A stretch of 64,000 nt of DNA from Mesorhizobium sp. 1M-11. Lineage in GTDB: Bacteria; Pseudomonadota; Alphaproteobacteria; Rhizobiales; Rhizobiaceae. The position numbers were made by a program, and so were the translations under genes. Positions 55,085 to 64,000 of the stretch are shown here, one piece after another. Numbering within the stretch: the stretch's first letter is position 1; each line of letters opens with the position of its first letter. The stretch spans positions 62,001 through 126,000 of the forward strand of contig NZ_LJSD01000029.1 in NCBI RefSeq assembly GCF_001303895.1, written 5' to 3'. The notes beneath the pieces are model-generated. The model did not search any database. It saw only the letters and a list, made by a program, of their open reading frames with translations, and was not told the DNA's origin.

Positions 55085-55492
55085 TTAGCTCCTGTGCGCC
55101 GAGGCCACTTCCTCAAGGATCCGCATTGCGTCCTCGGCACGATCGGCCGGCACGAACAGATGGTCGTGGTAGAAGCCTGACACCGGATTGACGCCCATGC
55201 CGGCCGCAGCAAGACGCGGCAGCACCGCGGCAAGAAAGCCCACGGCTTCCAGGGACGAGTGGATTGAAAGCGTGATCATGCGGCAGGGGAAAGTACCCGA
55301 AAGCCCGGCTCGGCCAGCGGCCTCTTCGCCCACGATGCAGGTCCAGCCCTCTTTCTCACCGAACACCATCAGCGGCGGGACGCCGTCCGGCAAGCTCTGA
55401 TCGAGAGGAAGCGTGACGAACACATAGGTGTCCGGCTGCAGGTCTGGCCGCATCGAACCGAGCAGCATCTTCAAGTCGGTCTCACCACTCAT
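55085..55492 (-). CDS. ACT-domain protein
   Basis: 135 residues. Two tandem ACT-like modules: YVFVTLPLDQSLPDGVPPLM and the following FGEKEGWTCIVGEEAAGRAG, then RMITLSIHSSLEAVGFLAAV and PVSGFYHDHLFVPADRAEDAM. The family (COG3602-like) has no fixed role and may bind amino acids. It lies 45 bases before the GGDEF gene on the same strand. Confidence 0.8.
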   Translation of the reverse strand: MSGETDLKMLLGSMRPDLQPDTYVFVTLPLDQSLPDGVPPLMVFGEKEGWTCIVGEEAAGRAGLSGTFPCRMITLSIHSSLEAVGFLAAVLPRLAAAGMGVNPVSGFYHDHLFVPADRAEDAMRILEEVASAHRS

Positions 55493-55625
55493 GGTTCCTC
55501 ACAAGGCGGTTCGTCGGCAAAATTTGCGGCCCGATGTCGGGCGGATGCCTTTCCATTCGTCTTGAAGACAACTTCGCAGCCAGTCGCTGACAAATCCAGG
55601 CTGCGAACAACCGGAGGGAACAACC

Positions 55626-56054
55626 ATGTCTGATATTTCGCAGATCAACACGCCCGGCGCCGAAACCATCTCAGCTCGCGCCTTGTGGACTGGCCGCATC
55701 ATGAGCGGCGTGATCATCCTGTTCATGATCTTCGACGGCGTCATCAAATTGCCGCCGCTAGACATCGTCACTCAGACGATGGCCGAGCTTGGTTGGCCGG
55801 CTGATGTCGGCACGGCGCGCCTGCTCGGCATTATCGGCCTGATCTCCACCGCGCTCTACGCTCTGCCACGCACGTCTTTTCTGGGCGCTATCCTGCTCAC
55901 GGCCTATTTCGGCGGCGCAATCGCCACCCAGGTCAGGATCGGCAATCCGCTTTTCTCGCATACATTTTTCGGCATCTATCTCGGCCTGCTTCTGTGGGGC
56001 GGGCTGTGGCTGCGCAATCCACGGCTGCGCGCACTGTTGCCGTTCTCCGGCTAA
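55626..56054 (+). CDS. DoxX-like integral membrane protein
   Basis: 142 residues with four hydrophobic segments: IMSGVIILFMIFDGVIKL, RLLGIIGLISTALYALP, FLGAILLTAYFGGAIAT, and TFFGIYLGLLLWGGLWL. TAYFGGAIATQVRIGNPLFS is characteristic of the DoxX_2 group. Inner membrane; substrate or partner unknown. GGAGGGA lies about 9 bases before the ATG. Its stop is followed at once by a family A repeat. Confidence 0.85.
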   Translation: MSDISQINTPGAETISARALWTGRIMSGVIILFMIFDGVIKLPPLDIVTQTMAELGWPADVGTARLLGIIGLISTALYALPRTSFLGAILLTAYFGGAIATQVRIGNPLFSHTFFGIYLGLLLWGGLWLRNPRLRALLPFSG

Positions 56055-56145
56055 AGCAATTTCAGCAAAAGTGTGCAGCGGTTTTGCGTCCGGAATTGCG
56101 CAACACAAAGAGTTGGAGCGTTTCCGTCGAAGGCGGAAACGCTCC
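56054..56145. repeat. palindromic repeat family A, full copy
   Basis: AAAGCAATTTCAGCAAAAGTGTG at the start (read in two parts), then TTTTGCGTCCGGAATTGCG, and the terminal hairpin GGAGCGTTTCC-N9-GGAAACGCTCC (56115-56145). It begins at the DoxX gene stop and can act as its terminator. Confidence 0.75.
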
Positions 56146-56227
56146 AAGGGTACCATCCTTTGGATCGAATCGAGTGCTGAAGCGTTGGGGCCAGGCGGGC
56201 GGCATATCGCTCTCGAAAGGAACGATC

Positions 56228-56539
56228 ATGAAGAACGTCTTGATCCTGGCAGCGGTATTGCTGCCCCTCGCCGCCTGCTCGCAGACGGAAAAGGGCGCTG
56301 CGATCGGCGGACTGGGTGGTGCGGCAGTGGGTGCTGCCGTTGCGGGCAATCCGGTCGAGGGCGCCGTTATCGGCGGCGCTGTCGGCACCGTGGCCGGCGC
56401 CTTGATCGGCAATGCCAGCGAACGTGGCAAATGCCGCTACCGTGACCGTTATGGACGCGTCTTCGTTGACCGTTGTCCGGATCGCGGCGGCCGCTACTAC
56501 AACGGCGATCCCGACTATCGCGACCGCCCCGGCTACTGA
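56228..56539 (+). CDS. glycine-zipper lipoprotein
   Basis: 103 residues. The signal peptide ends with the lipobox LAAC (near residue 17). The mature N-terminal part is a glycine zipper: AAIGGLGGAAVGAAVAGNP and GAVIGGAVGTVAGALIGNAS, which can insert into membranes. The C-terminal part is Arg- and Tyr-rich (KCRYRDRYGRVFVDRCPDRG). This is a common outer-membrane lipoprotein design in rhizobia. The ATG has GAAAGGAACG before it. Function unknown. Confidence 0.82.
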   Translation: MKNVLILAAVLLPLAACSQTEKGAAIGGLGGAAVGAAVAGNPVEGAVIGGAVGTVAGALIGNASERGKCRYRDRYGRVFVDRCPDRGGRYYNGDPDYRDRPGY

Positions 56540-56676
56540 CGCGGCGATTGCAAAAACAGCACCTGAAGCGGCGGTCGCGACGGATCGTGTCGCGGCCGTC
56601 TGTTGCCAGTTGTCGCTTCTCATTCTATGCCCAGCCAGTCCGCTGAGACGGACGCTTTCCAAGGGTGGGCCTTCTC

Positions 56677-57582
56677 ATGATCGTGCGGCCGAAACCGGGG
56701 CTCTGGCAGCTCTTCTTCATCATGCGCGGTTCGATCGTGCCGCGGATTCTGCCGCAGATCATCGGCTTTGCCGCCTATGCGGCTGCCATGGTGGCGCTGG
56801 TGCAATATTTCGACATTGAACTCAGCGGCTTCACCATCGCCCCTTTCGGCCTGCTTGGGGTGACGCTGTCGATCTATCTCGGCTTCCGCAACAACGCCGC
56901 CTATGATCGCTGGTGGGAAGCGCGCAAGCTGTGGGGACAGCTGGTTTATGATGTCCGCAATCTCGCCCGTGCCACCACCGGCCTGATTTCACCGCGGGAA
57001 GAACAACGTTCACTGCTGATGGACGTGCTGGCCTTCTGCCACCTGTTGCGCGGGCAGGTGCGCCGGATCGATAGCGCCGCCGACGCCCGTCCTTTCATCG
57101 GCGAGGCTGCCGACAGCCTCACCGCCGTCGCCAATCGGCCGGACGAATTGGTGCGGCGCATGGGCAGGCGGGTGGCGGCCTTGCGTGAAAGCGGCGCGAT
57201 CGACAGCATCGGCTACCGTATTCTCGACGAGCGTCTGTCGGCGATTGCCGCCATGCAGGCCGGTTGCGAACGCATAGCCGGCACGCCGCTGCCCTTCGCC
57301 TATACCTTGCTCCTGCACAGGACAGCCTACATCGTCTGCCTGCTCTTGCCGTTCGGCCTGGCCACCACCGCCGGCTGGGTGACGCCGCTGTTCACAGCGC
57401 TGATCGCCTATACTTTTTTCGGGCTCGACGCGTTGTCGGAAGAATTGGAAGACCCGTTCGGCACGGAGGCCAACGACCTTGCGCTGGACGCGCTTTGCCG
57501 GGTCTGCGAAGTGTCGGTGTTCGAAGCGCTCGGCGAACCGGCTCCGCCGATGCTGGAGGCCGAGAACTTCTTCTACTCGTAG
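56677..57582 (+). CDS. bestrophin-like (YneE/UPF0187) anion channel protein
   Basis: 301 residues. Membrane segments at the N-terminus (LPQIIGFAAYAAAMVALVQYF) and around PFGLLGVTLSIYLGFRNNAAY, with the family motif YDRWWEARKLWGQLVYDVRN. The C-terminal half has FAYTLLLHRTAYIVCLLLPFG and the DALSEELEDPFGTEANDLAL motif, which corresponds to the bestrophin Ca/gate region. Probably a pentameric anion channel in the inner membrane. ATG at 56677 with AAGGG upstream; a GTG start 12 bases earlier is also possible. Confidence 0.9.
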   Translation: MIVRPKPGLWQLFFIMRGSIVPRILPQIIGFAAYAAAMVALVQYFDIELSGFTIAPFGLLGVTLSIYLGFRNNAAYDRWWEARKLWGQLVYDVRNLARATTGLISPREEQRSLLMDVLAFCHLLRGQVRRIDSAADARPFIGEAADSLTAVANRPDELVRRMGRRVAALRESGAIDSIGYRILDERLSAIAAMQAGCERIAGTPLPFAYTLLLHRTAYIVCLLLPFGLATTAGWVTPLFTALIAYTFFGLDALSEELEDPFGTEANDLALDALCRVCEVSVFEALGEPAPPMLEAENFFYS

Positions 57583-57612
57583 GGGTCCGCGCGGGATCGC
57601 CTCTTTCAGGTG

Positions 57613-60139
57613 CTAGGCGACCTTGCTCTCGCCGCCGCGATAGCTGTCGATGATGCGCAGGGCGCCAACGCTGTCGACCGGCGGACTGAACAGGAAACCC
57701 TGGATCTCGCCGCAGCGCTCTTGCTTGAGCAATTCAAGCTGCGCGCCTGTCTCGACCCCCTCGGCTGTGGTGTCGATGCCAAGATTGGCGCCCAGCCCGA
57801 TGATGGCCCGCACGATCGCCATGGACTCGCGACTGGAGCCAATGTCGCGGATGAAGGAGCGGTCGATCTTCAGCCGGCTGAACGGGAAGCGCCTGAGATA
57901 GCTCATGCTGGAATACCCGGTGCCGAAATCGTCCAGCGCGACACGCACGCCGACATCTTTCAGCCGTTGCAGCAAGGCGAGATTGGCGCCGGTATCGGCC
58001 AGCAGCACGGATTCAGTGATTTCGATCTCCAGGCGCGAAGGGTCGAGACCGGATGCAGCGATCGCCTTGCCGACCGTCTCGGCGAAGCGGCCCTGGCGAA
58101 ATTGAACCGCGGACGCATTCACCGCGATGATGAGATCCTGCGGCCAACAAGCCGCACGCCGGCAGGCTTCCTCGAGCACCCAGCGGCCGATGGCATCGAT
58201 CATGCCGGTCTCTTCGGCCAATGGGATGAATTCCGCTGGAGATACCATTCCCCGCCGTGGATTTCGCCAGCGCACCAGCGCCTCGAAACCCCGCAAGCCG
58301 CCGCTGCGCAGGGAAATGATCGGCTGGTAGTGCAATTCCAGTTCGCGGTCGAAGTCGGCAGAACGGAGTTCCAGCTCCAGTTCCCTGCGCTCCCGCATTT
58401 CGGCATCCATCTCCGGTTCGAAGAAATGGAACGTTCCTTTGCCTTCACGCTTCGAGCGATAGAGCGCCAGGTCAGCACATTTCAGCAGCGTGCCGGCATC
58501 GCGCGCATCGACCGGCGCAATGGCGGCTCCGAGGCTGGCACCGATGGAAAGCTTGTGTCCTTCATAGCCATGCGGCTGGGAAATGGCCTGGATGATCCGC
58601 CCGGCCAGCAGTTGTACGTCGTCCCGGCTCAGCGCGCCGCGCAGCAGCACGGCGAATTCATCGCCACCGAGACGCGCGACGAGATCCGTACGACGCAGCA
58701 GCCGGCGGATCCGGTCGGCGGTTTCGATCAGCAGCGAATCCCCGGCAGCATGCCCCAGAGTGTCGTTGACGGCCTTGAAGTCATCGAGGTCGATCAGGAC
58801 GAGCGCGAATGGCTGGTGGCCGGCAACCGCCGTGGCTACGGCTTCCTCGATTTCCTGCGAAAAGGTCGTGCGGTTGCCGACACCCGTCAGCGGGTCGTGA
58901 TGAGCGAGGAAAGAAATCCGCTCTTCCGCCCGCTTGCGCTCCGTCACGTCAACGATGGTCGACAGCGTGGCCGCCTGTCCGCCGACCGTTATCGCACGCG
59001 TGTACTCGATGACATCCAGCTCGGCTCCGGATGCCGTTCGATGATGCGCAAAACGCTCGCCGGAGGAACCGACACGCGCAGCGGAATTCGGCTCGAGATT
59101 GCGAATGTCCAAAGCGAGGAACGCGGGGCGATCATATCCGTAAAGGTGAAGTGCCGCGGCATTCACGTTGAGGAAGGCACCGGTTGCGATATGGCGCACA
59201 TACATCGGCACCGGATTGTCGTCGAAAAGCGAGCGGAACAGCACCTCGCGGTTGCGGATTTCGCGCACATCGGTCAGCGTCACGGCAAGAAGACCGTCGG
59301 TTTCGACGACACCGACCTGCAAGGAAATGACTTCGCCAGCGAGATCGTATTCGAGTTCGAGCGAAGGCGCGGCAGCACCTTGCGCGCGGTCGCGGTTACG
59401 CCGGTCGAGCAAGCGCGCCAGGCATTCCGCCGCACTTACCTCCGACAACAGGCGGAACCGCATGTCTTCGGCAGGCGCGCCGAGCATCCGCGCGGCGGCA
59501 TTGTTTATGCTGAGCACCTGGTAGTCGCGCGGCGATGCGCCGACACCTTCCAGCGGGCTCAGCGCAAGGATACCTTCGTCGGTCGAATTGATAAGCAGAC
59601 GGGCAAGATCGACCTGGCTTTTGCGCGGCCTTGCGAAGACCAGGAAGTACTCGCCCGGCCAGCGGCAGGACAGCGGCAGCGCCAGAACCTCCATGGTCGA
59701 CACCATGCCGTCGATGATCGATCGGCAAAGCGTCAGATACGGGCGCGCGGCCAGGCGCGCGAGATCGATGGCGTCGTTCACCGCACGCCGAACGGCAAAC
59801 GGCAAAGCGGAAAGGGAGACCGGGGCCTCCGCAATATCGGCCAGGCCACGGAAGCGCGATCCCGCGCGCAGGATGAACCCCCTCGCGGCCTTCCGCCACC
59901 CGCACCACTGCCAGTTCATCGGCAAAACGACCGACGCTGCCCAGCGCAAGTTCCTCGTAAGGCGGCAAAACGCCGTCGATGCAAGCCGCCTGCCAGCGGC
60001 GCAGCATCAGTCGTACATCTTCGAATTCCGTGTCGATCCGGAAGGCGCGATCCGTCGGGCCTGCTGGACTGTGCTCGATCGGCTTTAGCTGCCTTGCAAG
60101 CTCATCCGGTTCCTTGATCCGCACCGCAATCGACATCAT
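57613..60139 (-). pseudogene. PAS-GGDEF-EAL cyclic-di-GMP protein split by a one-base frameshift
   Basis: A large signalling gene whose reading frame changes at a run of five Gs on the minus strand (59878-59882 on the top strand). The upstream frame (from 60139) gives MMSIAVRIKEPDELARQLKP and continues as a soluble N-terminal domain to VRVAEGREG. The downstream frame continues as FILRAGSRFRGLADI and runs to 57613. Removing one G would join both into about 841 residues. Domains: N-terminal PAS-like region; a PAS repeat (PVPMYVRHIATGAFLNVNAA); GGDEF with an RRTD inhibitory site and RLGGDEF; EAL with FEALVRW, EITESVLLAD, DDFGTGYSSMSYL and AEGVET, all catalytic residues present. It may be a true frameshift, an assembly error, or a phase-variable tract. 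Confidence 0.82.
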
Positions 60140-60359
60140 TCAGCCCCATTGCCGCAACACCCCACGGCCCGGCATGCGCCGGGCTTCAAGGCGGAGTCGC
60201 ATCGATTTTCAGCACATGCCGGACAAGTTCCGGCTCGGCGTGACGGCATCATGCCCGCACAACATCCTTGAAGCGCGCGCCATAGCAGGCACGTTAGCGG
60301 GCGCTTACTTACTTCTTGCTTAAGCCGGATGTCATATACCCGTCATACTTCGGAGAGGC

Positions 60360-61253
60360 TCAACCCATCAGGATCGGCCGAATGAGATTCAGATGACGGA
60401 AGGTGAAATCGAAGAAACTGCTGATGCGCGGCGTCTGGCGCAGATCGGCCCGGGTGAGGAGATACCAGCCGCGCGCAAGGTCTTGCACCGGCGGGAGAAC
60501 CTGGACCAGATCATCCTCCATGTCCGCGATGGTGGTCGGCAGCGGCGCGATACCGACACCCGATTTCACGGCATGCAGCACGCCGAGCACGCTGTTGTTG
60601 CGCGCCGTGATCCTGGCACCGGGTGCAACGGCGGACAGCCATTTCGCCGCCCGGTGATTGATGAGCATTCCATCGAAGCCAACGAGCGCGTGATCGCCGA
60701 GATCGTCGATCCGTTCCGGCCGGCCGTGATGCTGAAGATAGCTTTTGCTCGCGTAAACCGCCCATATCGAATCGGCGATCTTTCGGCCGATCAGCGTTTC
60801 GTCATCCGGTTCCCCGGAACGCAGCGCCACATCCGCTTCGCCTTTTGCAAGGTCGAGATAGCGGTCGCTCATCACGAATTCGATCTTCAGACCCGGGTAT
60901 TCCTCGTGGAAGAGATCGAGGTAGGACGATCCGACGAGGCGCGATACCAGCGGCTCGGGACAAGTCAAGCGAATGATCCCGACAAGTTCATCGCCATGGG
61001 CGCGGATCTGGTTCTGGAGAAACGAGATGTCCGTCTCCACGCGCTCAGCGGCCGGAAGCAGCGCCTCGCCAAGGCTGGTAAGCCTGTAACCTGTCGCATG
61101 GCGGACCACGAGCGCAAAACCGACGCGTCGCTCCAGTTCGACAAGCCGCCGATGAACGGTGGACTGGTTGACGCCCAGCACTCGCGCGGCCGCCAGCGTG
61201 CTGCCCTCGCGTGCGACAGCAAGCAGATAGCGCAAGTCGTTCCAGTCGAACAT
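60360..61253 (-). CDS. LysR-family transcriptional regulator
   Basis: 297 residues. Winged helix-turn-helix at about 2-60 (FDWNDLRYLLAVAREGSTL, ARVLGVNQSTVHRRLVELE). The ligand-binding domain follows: ELVGIIRLTCPEPLVSRLVG and ALRSGEPDDETLIGRKIADS. The end is RHLNLIRPILMG. It is divergent from the cupin gene with 100 bases between. Probably regulates that gene, by position only. The ATG at 61253 was chosen by fit to the family; the frame extends to 61538 without good reason. Confidence 0.87.
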   Translation of the reverse strand: MFDWNDLRYLLAVAREGSTLAAARVLGVNQSTVHRRLVELERRVGFALVVRHATGYRLTSLGEALLPAAERVETDISFLQNQIRAHGDELVGIIRLTCPEPLVSRLVGSSYLDLFHEEYPGLKIEFVMSDRYLDLAKGEADVALRSGEPDDETLIGRKIADSIWAVYASKSYLQHHGRPERIDDLGDHALVGFDGMLINHRAAKWLSAVAPGARITARNNSVLGVLHAVKSGVGIAPLPTTIADMEDDLVQVLPPVQDLARGWYLLTRADLRQTPRISSFFDFTFRHLNLIRPILMG

Positions 61254-61353
61254 CCTGATGTTATGCGCTTCTGCCCGACGGCTCTGCAAGCTTGCGGCTG
61301 CCGCAAAGGCCGGCCCTGCATTAGCCTGCATCCAGGAACGATGGAGGGAAGCG

Positions 61354-61764
61354 ATGCACAAGACCATGGCGACCAGTGACGCCATCGCCGGCATGACCGT
61401 CGGCGTCACCACCTCGGCACAACCCTCGGGCGCCGCCAAGCTCTCAGTCTTGTGCCGCGAGGCGGCGACCGGCATGCCGACGGAGGAGACGCAGGAGATC
61501 CGGGTCCTGCTGGCCAGGCTCGATCCAGGCGATCGCACGCCTCATCATAGGCACCGCCATCCCGTGACGGTCTACATGCTGGAAGGAACGTTCACGCTTG
61601 AACTCGAGGGCCGGGCACCGGTGGACCTGAAGGCAGGCGACGTCTTCGTCGAACCGCCGCACATCGCCATGATCGGCCGCAATCTCAGCGCCGATACCCC
61701 TGCGCGGATGGTGATCTTCTATGCCAGCACACCGGATACACCGTTCGCCGACCCTGTCCCTTGA
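61354..61764 (+). CDS. cupin-domain protein
   Basis: 136 residues; a single cupin barrel with metal-binding motif 1 PHHRHRHPVTVYMLEG (several His, one possible Glu) and motif 2 near VFVEPPHIAMIGRN. The cupin fold suits an enzyme or sensor of a small molecule. GGAGGGAAG before the ATG supports the start. Function unknown. It is divergent from a LysR gene. Confidence 0.85.
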   Translation: MHKTMATSDAIAGMTVGVTTSAQPSGAAKLSVLCREAATGMPTEETQEIRVLLARLDPGDRTPHHRHRHPVTVYMLEGTFTLELEGRAPVDLKAGDVFVEPPHIAMIGRNLSADTPARMVIFYASTPDTPFADPVP

Positions 61765-61771
61765 ACGCAAA

Positions 61772-61795
61772 ACGGCGGGCCTTTCGGCCCGCCGT
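61772..61795. terminator. bidirectional terminator between cupin and rpsP
   Basis: ACGGCGGGCC-TTTC-GGCCCGCCGT. Flanked by AAAA on the left (TTTT on the minus strand, after rpsP) and by CTCTTCG on the right. It ends rpsP transcription and perhaps the cupin's. Confidence 0.85.
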
Positions 61796-61816
61796 CTCTT
61801 CGCCGTAGCGGAGATC

Positions 61817-62218
61817 TTACTCGGCGCTGGCTTCGGCCGGTGCTTCGGTCGGCGCGGCAGCGGCAGCCACAGCGGCGGCTGCATCTTCCTGGGCCTTCTT
61901 CAGCAGGGCGGCGCGTTCCTGTGCCTTCTTGCCCGGCTCGGCCTTGGTCGGGTTGTTGCGGGCTTCGCGCTTGGCAATGCCGGCTTCGTCGAAGAAGCGC
62001 AGCACGCGGTCGGTCGGCTGTGCGCCATTGCCCAGCCAATGCTTGGCGCGGTCGGCATCGATCTTGATGCGCTCGCCATCCTTGGGCAGCAGCGGGTTCC
62101 AGGCGCCGATAGCCTCAATGAAGCGGCCGTCGCGCGGCGAGCGCGCGTCGGCAACGACGATGTGGTAGTAAGGACGCTTCTTCGAGCCCGCGCGGGCCAG
62201 TCTGATCTTCAGTGCCAT
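61817..62218 (-). CDS. rpsP: 30S ribosomal protein S16
   Basis: A small-subunit assembly protein. 133 residues, of which about the first 85 are the S16 core ([37 protein letters not shown]). The C-terminus has an Ala/Pro/Glu-rich extension (from about residue 105), as is common in alphaproteobacteria. Adjacent to a chorismate mutase gene and ffh, a usual order in the group. Confidence 0.97.
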   Translation of the reverse strand: MALKIRLARAGSKKRPYYHIVVADARSPRDGRFIEAIGAWNPLLPKDGERIKIDADRAKHWLGNGAQPTDRVLRFFDEAGIAKREARNNPTKAEPGKKAQERAALLKKAQEDAAAAVAAAAAPTEAPAEASAE

Positions 62219-62266
62219 TTTTTTCTCCTAAAGCTCTGATTCTCGTTGATCGGGTTACGGCCGGGT

Positions 62267-62593
62267 TCAGCCGGTTTTGCTTGCGCCGTTTTCCGCGGCG
62301 ATCTGTTCGTGATGGCGGATAACTTCGCGGATGACGAAGTTCAGAAATTTTTCCGCGAAATCGGGATCGAGTTGCGCTTCTTTGGCAAGCCGGCGCAGCC
62401 GCTCGATCTGCTCTGTCTCACGCTTCGGGTCGGCAGGCGGCAAGCCGTGCGTGGCTTTCAGCACACCGACCGCCTTGGTGCAGCGAAAGCGCTCCGCCAG
62501 CATGTGAACGAGCGCGGCATCGATGTTGTCGATCGAAGCGCGATAGCCGGCGAGTTGGCCTCGGGCGGTTTCCATTGCTTTTTCGTCGCTCAT
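62267..62593 (-). CDS. chorismate mutase (AroQ type)
   Basis: It converts chorismate to prephenate for phenylalanine and tyrosine synthesis. 108 residues, a single AroQ domain. Arg and acidic residues of the active site are in GYRASIDNIDAALVHMLAER and KATHGLPPADPKRETEQIE. Its size is typical of the stand-alone rhizobial enzymes. It lies between ffh (7 bases) and rpsP on the same strand. Confidence 0.92.
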   Translation of the reverse strand: MSDEKAMETARGQLAGYRASIDNIDAALVHMLAERFRCTKAVGVLKATHGLPPADPKRETEQIERLRRLAKEAQLDPDFAEKFLNFVIREVIRHHEQIAAENGASKTG

Positions 62594-62600
62594 CGCCGCC

Positions 62601-64000
62601 TCACTTCTTCTTGCCGAGACCCGGCAAGCCACCCGGGCCGCCGAGACCAGGGAGCTTCAGGCCGCCTGGCAGACCAGGCAGACCGCCGCCACCCAAGCCG
62701 GGAAGCCCTCCGGGCATTCCGCCCGGCAGCCCCTTGCCGAGCCCTGCAGCCTCAGCCTGCTTCTGCAGGGCTTCGAGCTGCTTGGGATCCATCTTGGAAA
62801 GATCGGGCATGCCGCCCATGCCGGGCATCATGCCGCCAAGGCCCATCTTGTTAGCCAGCCCGCCCATCAGGCCGCGCATCATGCCACCGCCTTTGCCCTT
62901 GCCGCCCATCGCCTTCATCATGTCGGCCATGCCGCGATGCATCTTCAAGAGCTTGTTGATCTCGGCGGCGTCGGTGCCGGAACCCGCTGCGATACGCTTC
63001 TTGCGGCTGTGCTTCAGAAGGTCCGGATTTGCACGCTCGGCCTTGGTCATGGAGGAGATGATCGCGAGCTGACGGCCAAACATCTTGTCGTCGAGGCCGG
63101 CAGCAGCCATCTGGTCCTTCATCTTGCCCATGCCGGGCATCAGACCCATGATGCCGCCCATGCCGCCCATTTTCTGCATCTGGCCAAGCTGGTCGGCGAG
63201 GTCGTTCAGGTCGAACTTGCCGGACTGCATCTTCTTGGCCATCGCCGCGGCCTTTTCCGCGTCGATGGTTTCGGCAGCCTTCTCGACCAGCGAAACGATA
63301 TCGCCCATGCCGAGGATGCGGTCGGCGATACGCTTGGGGTGGAACTCTTCCAGCCCGTCCATCTTCTCGCCGGTGCCGATGAGCTTGATCGGCTTGCCGG
63401 TGACGGCGCGCATCGACAGCGCCGCGCCACCGCGGCCATCGCCATCCATGCGGGTGAGGACAAGACCGGTGATGCCGACGCGGTCGTCGAAATTCTTGGC
63501 GAGGTTGACGGCATCCTGACCGGTCAGCGAGTCGGCCACCAGCAGGATTTCGTGAGGGGTCGATGCCTTCTTGATATCGGCCATCTCGACCATCAGCGGC
63601 TCGTCGATATGCGTGCGGCCGGCGGTGTCGAGAATGAGGATATCATGGCCGCCAAGCTTGGCCGCCTGCACGGCGCGCTTGGCGATGTCGACCGGCGTCT
63701 GCCCGGCAATGATGGGCAGCGTCGCCACCTTGGTCTGCTCGCCGAGCTGGCGCAGCTGTTCCTGCGCGGCTGGACGGCGCGTATCGAGCGAAGCCATGAG
63801 CACTTTCTTGCCCTGGCGCTCGGTCATCCGCTTGGCGATCTTGGCACTGGTCGTCGTCTTACCCGAGCCCTGCAGACCGACCATCATGATCACGACCGGT
63901 GCCGGCGCGTTGAGATCGATGGCAACGCCCTCGGCACCAAGCATCTCGACCAGTTCGTCATGCACGATCTTGACGACCATCTGGCCAGGTTTGATCGCCT
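62601..64000 (-). CDS. ffh: signal recognition particle protein Ffh (partial, N-terminus beyond window)
   Basis: The GTPase that targets membrane proteins co-translationally with 4.5S RNA. The visible part is about 466 residues; the start lies beyond 64000, so the N-domain is incomplete. The G domain contains the P-loop GLQGSGKTTTSAKIAK, DTRRPAAQEQLRQL, LDTAGR and TRMDGDGRGG. The M domain is methionine-rich (MGGMGGIMGLMPGMGKMKDQ). The C-terminal tail has low-complexity Gly/Pro/Leu (GGLPGLGGGGLPGLPGGL). The tail's length is larger than in E. coli Ffh. Confidence 0.96.
   Translation of the reverse strand, partial: AIKPGQMVVKIVHDELVEMLGAEGVAIDLNAPAPVVIMMVGLQGSGKTTTSAKIAKRMTERQGKKVLMASLDTRRPAAQEQLRQLGEQTKVATLPIIAGQTPVDIAKRAVQAAKLGGHDILILDTAGRTHIDEPLMVEMADIKKASTPHEILLVADSLTGQDAVNLAKNFDDRVGITGLVLTRMDGDGRGGAALSMRAVTGKPIKLIGTGEKMDGLEEFHPKRIADRILGMGDIVSLVEKAAETIDAEKAAAMAKKMQSGKFDLNDLADQLGQMQKMGGMGGIMGLMPGMGKMKDQMAAAGLDDKMFGRQLAIISSMTKAERANPDLLKHSRKKRIAAGSGTDAAEINKLLKMHRGMADMMKAMGGKGKGGGMMRGLMGGLANKMGLGGMMPGMGGMPDLSKMDPKQLEALQKQAEAAGLGKGLPGGMPGGLPGLGGGGLPGLPGGLKLPGLGGPGGLPGLGKKK

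Noticed and set aside
57610..60117. 835-codon open frame on the plus strand
   Set aside because: It is antisense to the PAS-GGDEF-EAL gene. It spans the frameshift without interruption, but it has no recognisable domain or signal and resembles other shadows.

Overview
The window is ordinary chromosomal DNA of an alphaproteobacterium, most likely a rhizobial relative of Mesorhizobium or another member of the Phyllobacteriaceae. Base composition is GC-rich throughout. The gene blocks point the same way: hemC-hemD-mic60-hemY facing tsaD-gpsA, lolA-ftsK next to glnK-amtB, tesB and a UbiH-type hydroxylase, sdhCDAB, and ffh-aroQ-rpsP. A CenR-type regulator, CtrA-like boxes and short palindromic repeats fit the same group. 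This assignment rests on gene content and gene order, not on a database match. I see no phage, plasmid, insertion sequence or CRISPR array, so most of the window is core genome.

Layout. 0-9.5 kb: PhoD phosphatase, an MFS/TetR pair with a doubled operator, M3 peptidase, carbonic anhydrase, and a pdxY-DUF429 pair. 9.6-14.6 kb: lemA with two TPM-domain genes, an acetyltransferase, ppa, and yggT-yggU. 14.8-20.4 kb: tRNA-Ala(CGC), a fused enoyl-CoA hydratase/3-hydroxyacyl-CoA dehydrogenase with its own TetR regulator, an MFS exporter, an amidotransferase and a TerB-like protein. 20.4-28.7 kb: the haem block facing a tsaD-gpsA-yciI-EVE-methyltransferase run. 28.7-37.2 kb: LysR/DUF1127, an L,D-transpeptidase beside cenR, a cNMP-binding protein, xthA, lolA and ftsK. 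37.3-43.8 kb: a decayed second amtB, then amtB-glnK behind a sigma-54-like promoter, tesB, a ubiH-like gene, ybaK and osmC. 43.9-51.4 kb: a DHA2 exporter, a flavoprotein, yceH and the succinate dehydrogenase operon with a DUF3052 gene inside it. 51.5-61.8 kb: small envelope proteins, three cyclic-di-GMP genes (one frameshifted), a bestrophin-like channel, a LysR regulator and a cupin. 61.8-64 kb: rpsP, chorismate mutase and the 3' part of ffh.

The unusual features are small. A palindromic repeat forms part of a lipoprotein signal sequence. A second repeat family has a hairpin with a compensated base pair. The amtB relic keeps an almost intact 3'-UTR and terminator. A PAS-GGDEF-EAL gene is split at a run of five Gs. 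Several divergent regulator/target pairs carry recognisable operators. I found no convincing new multi-gene system.
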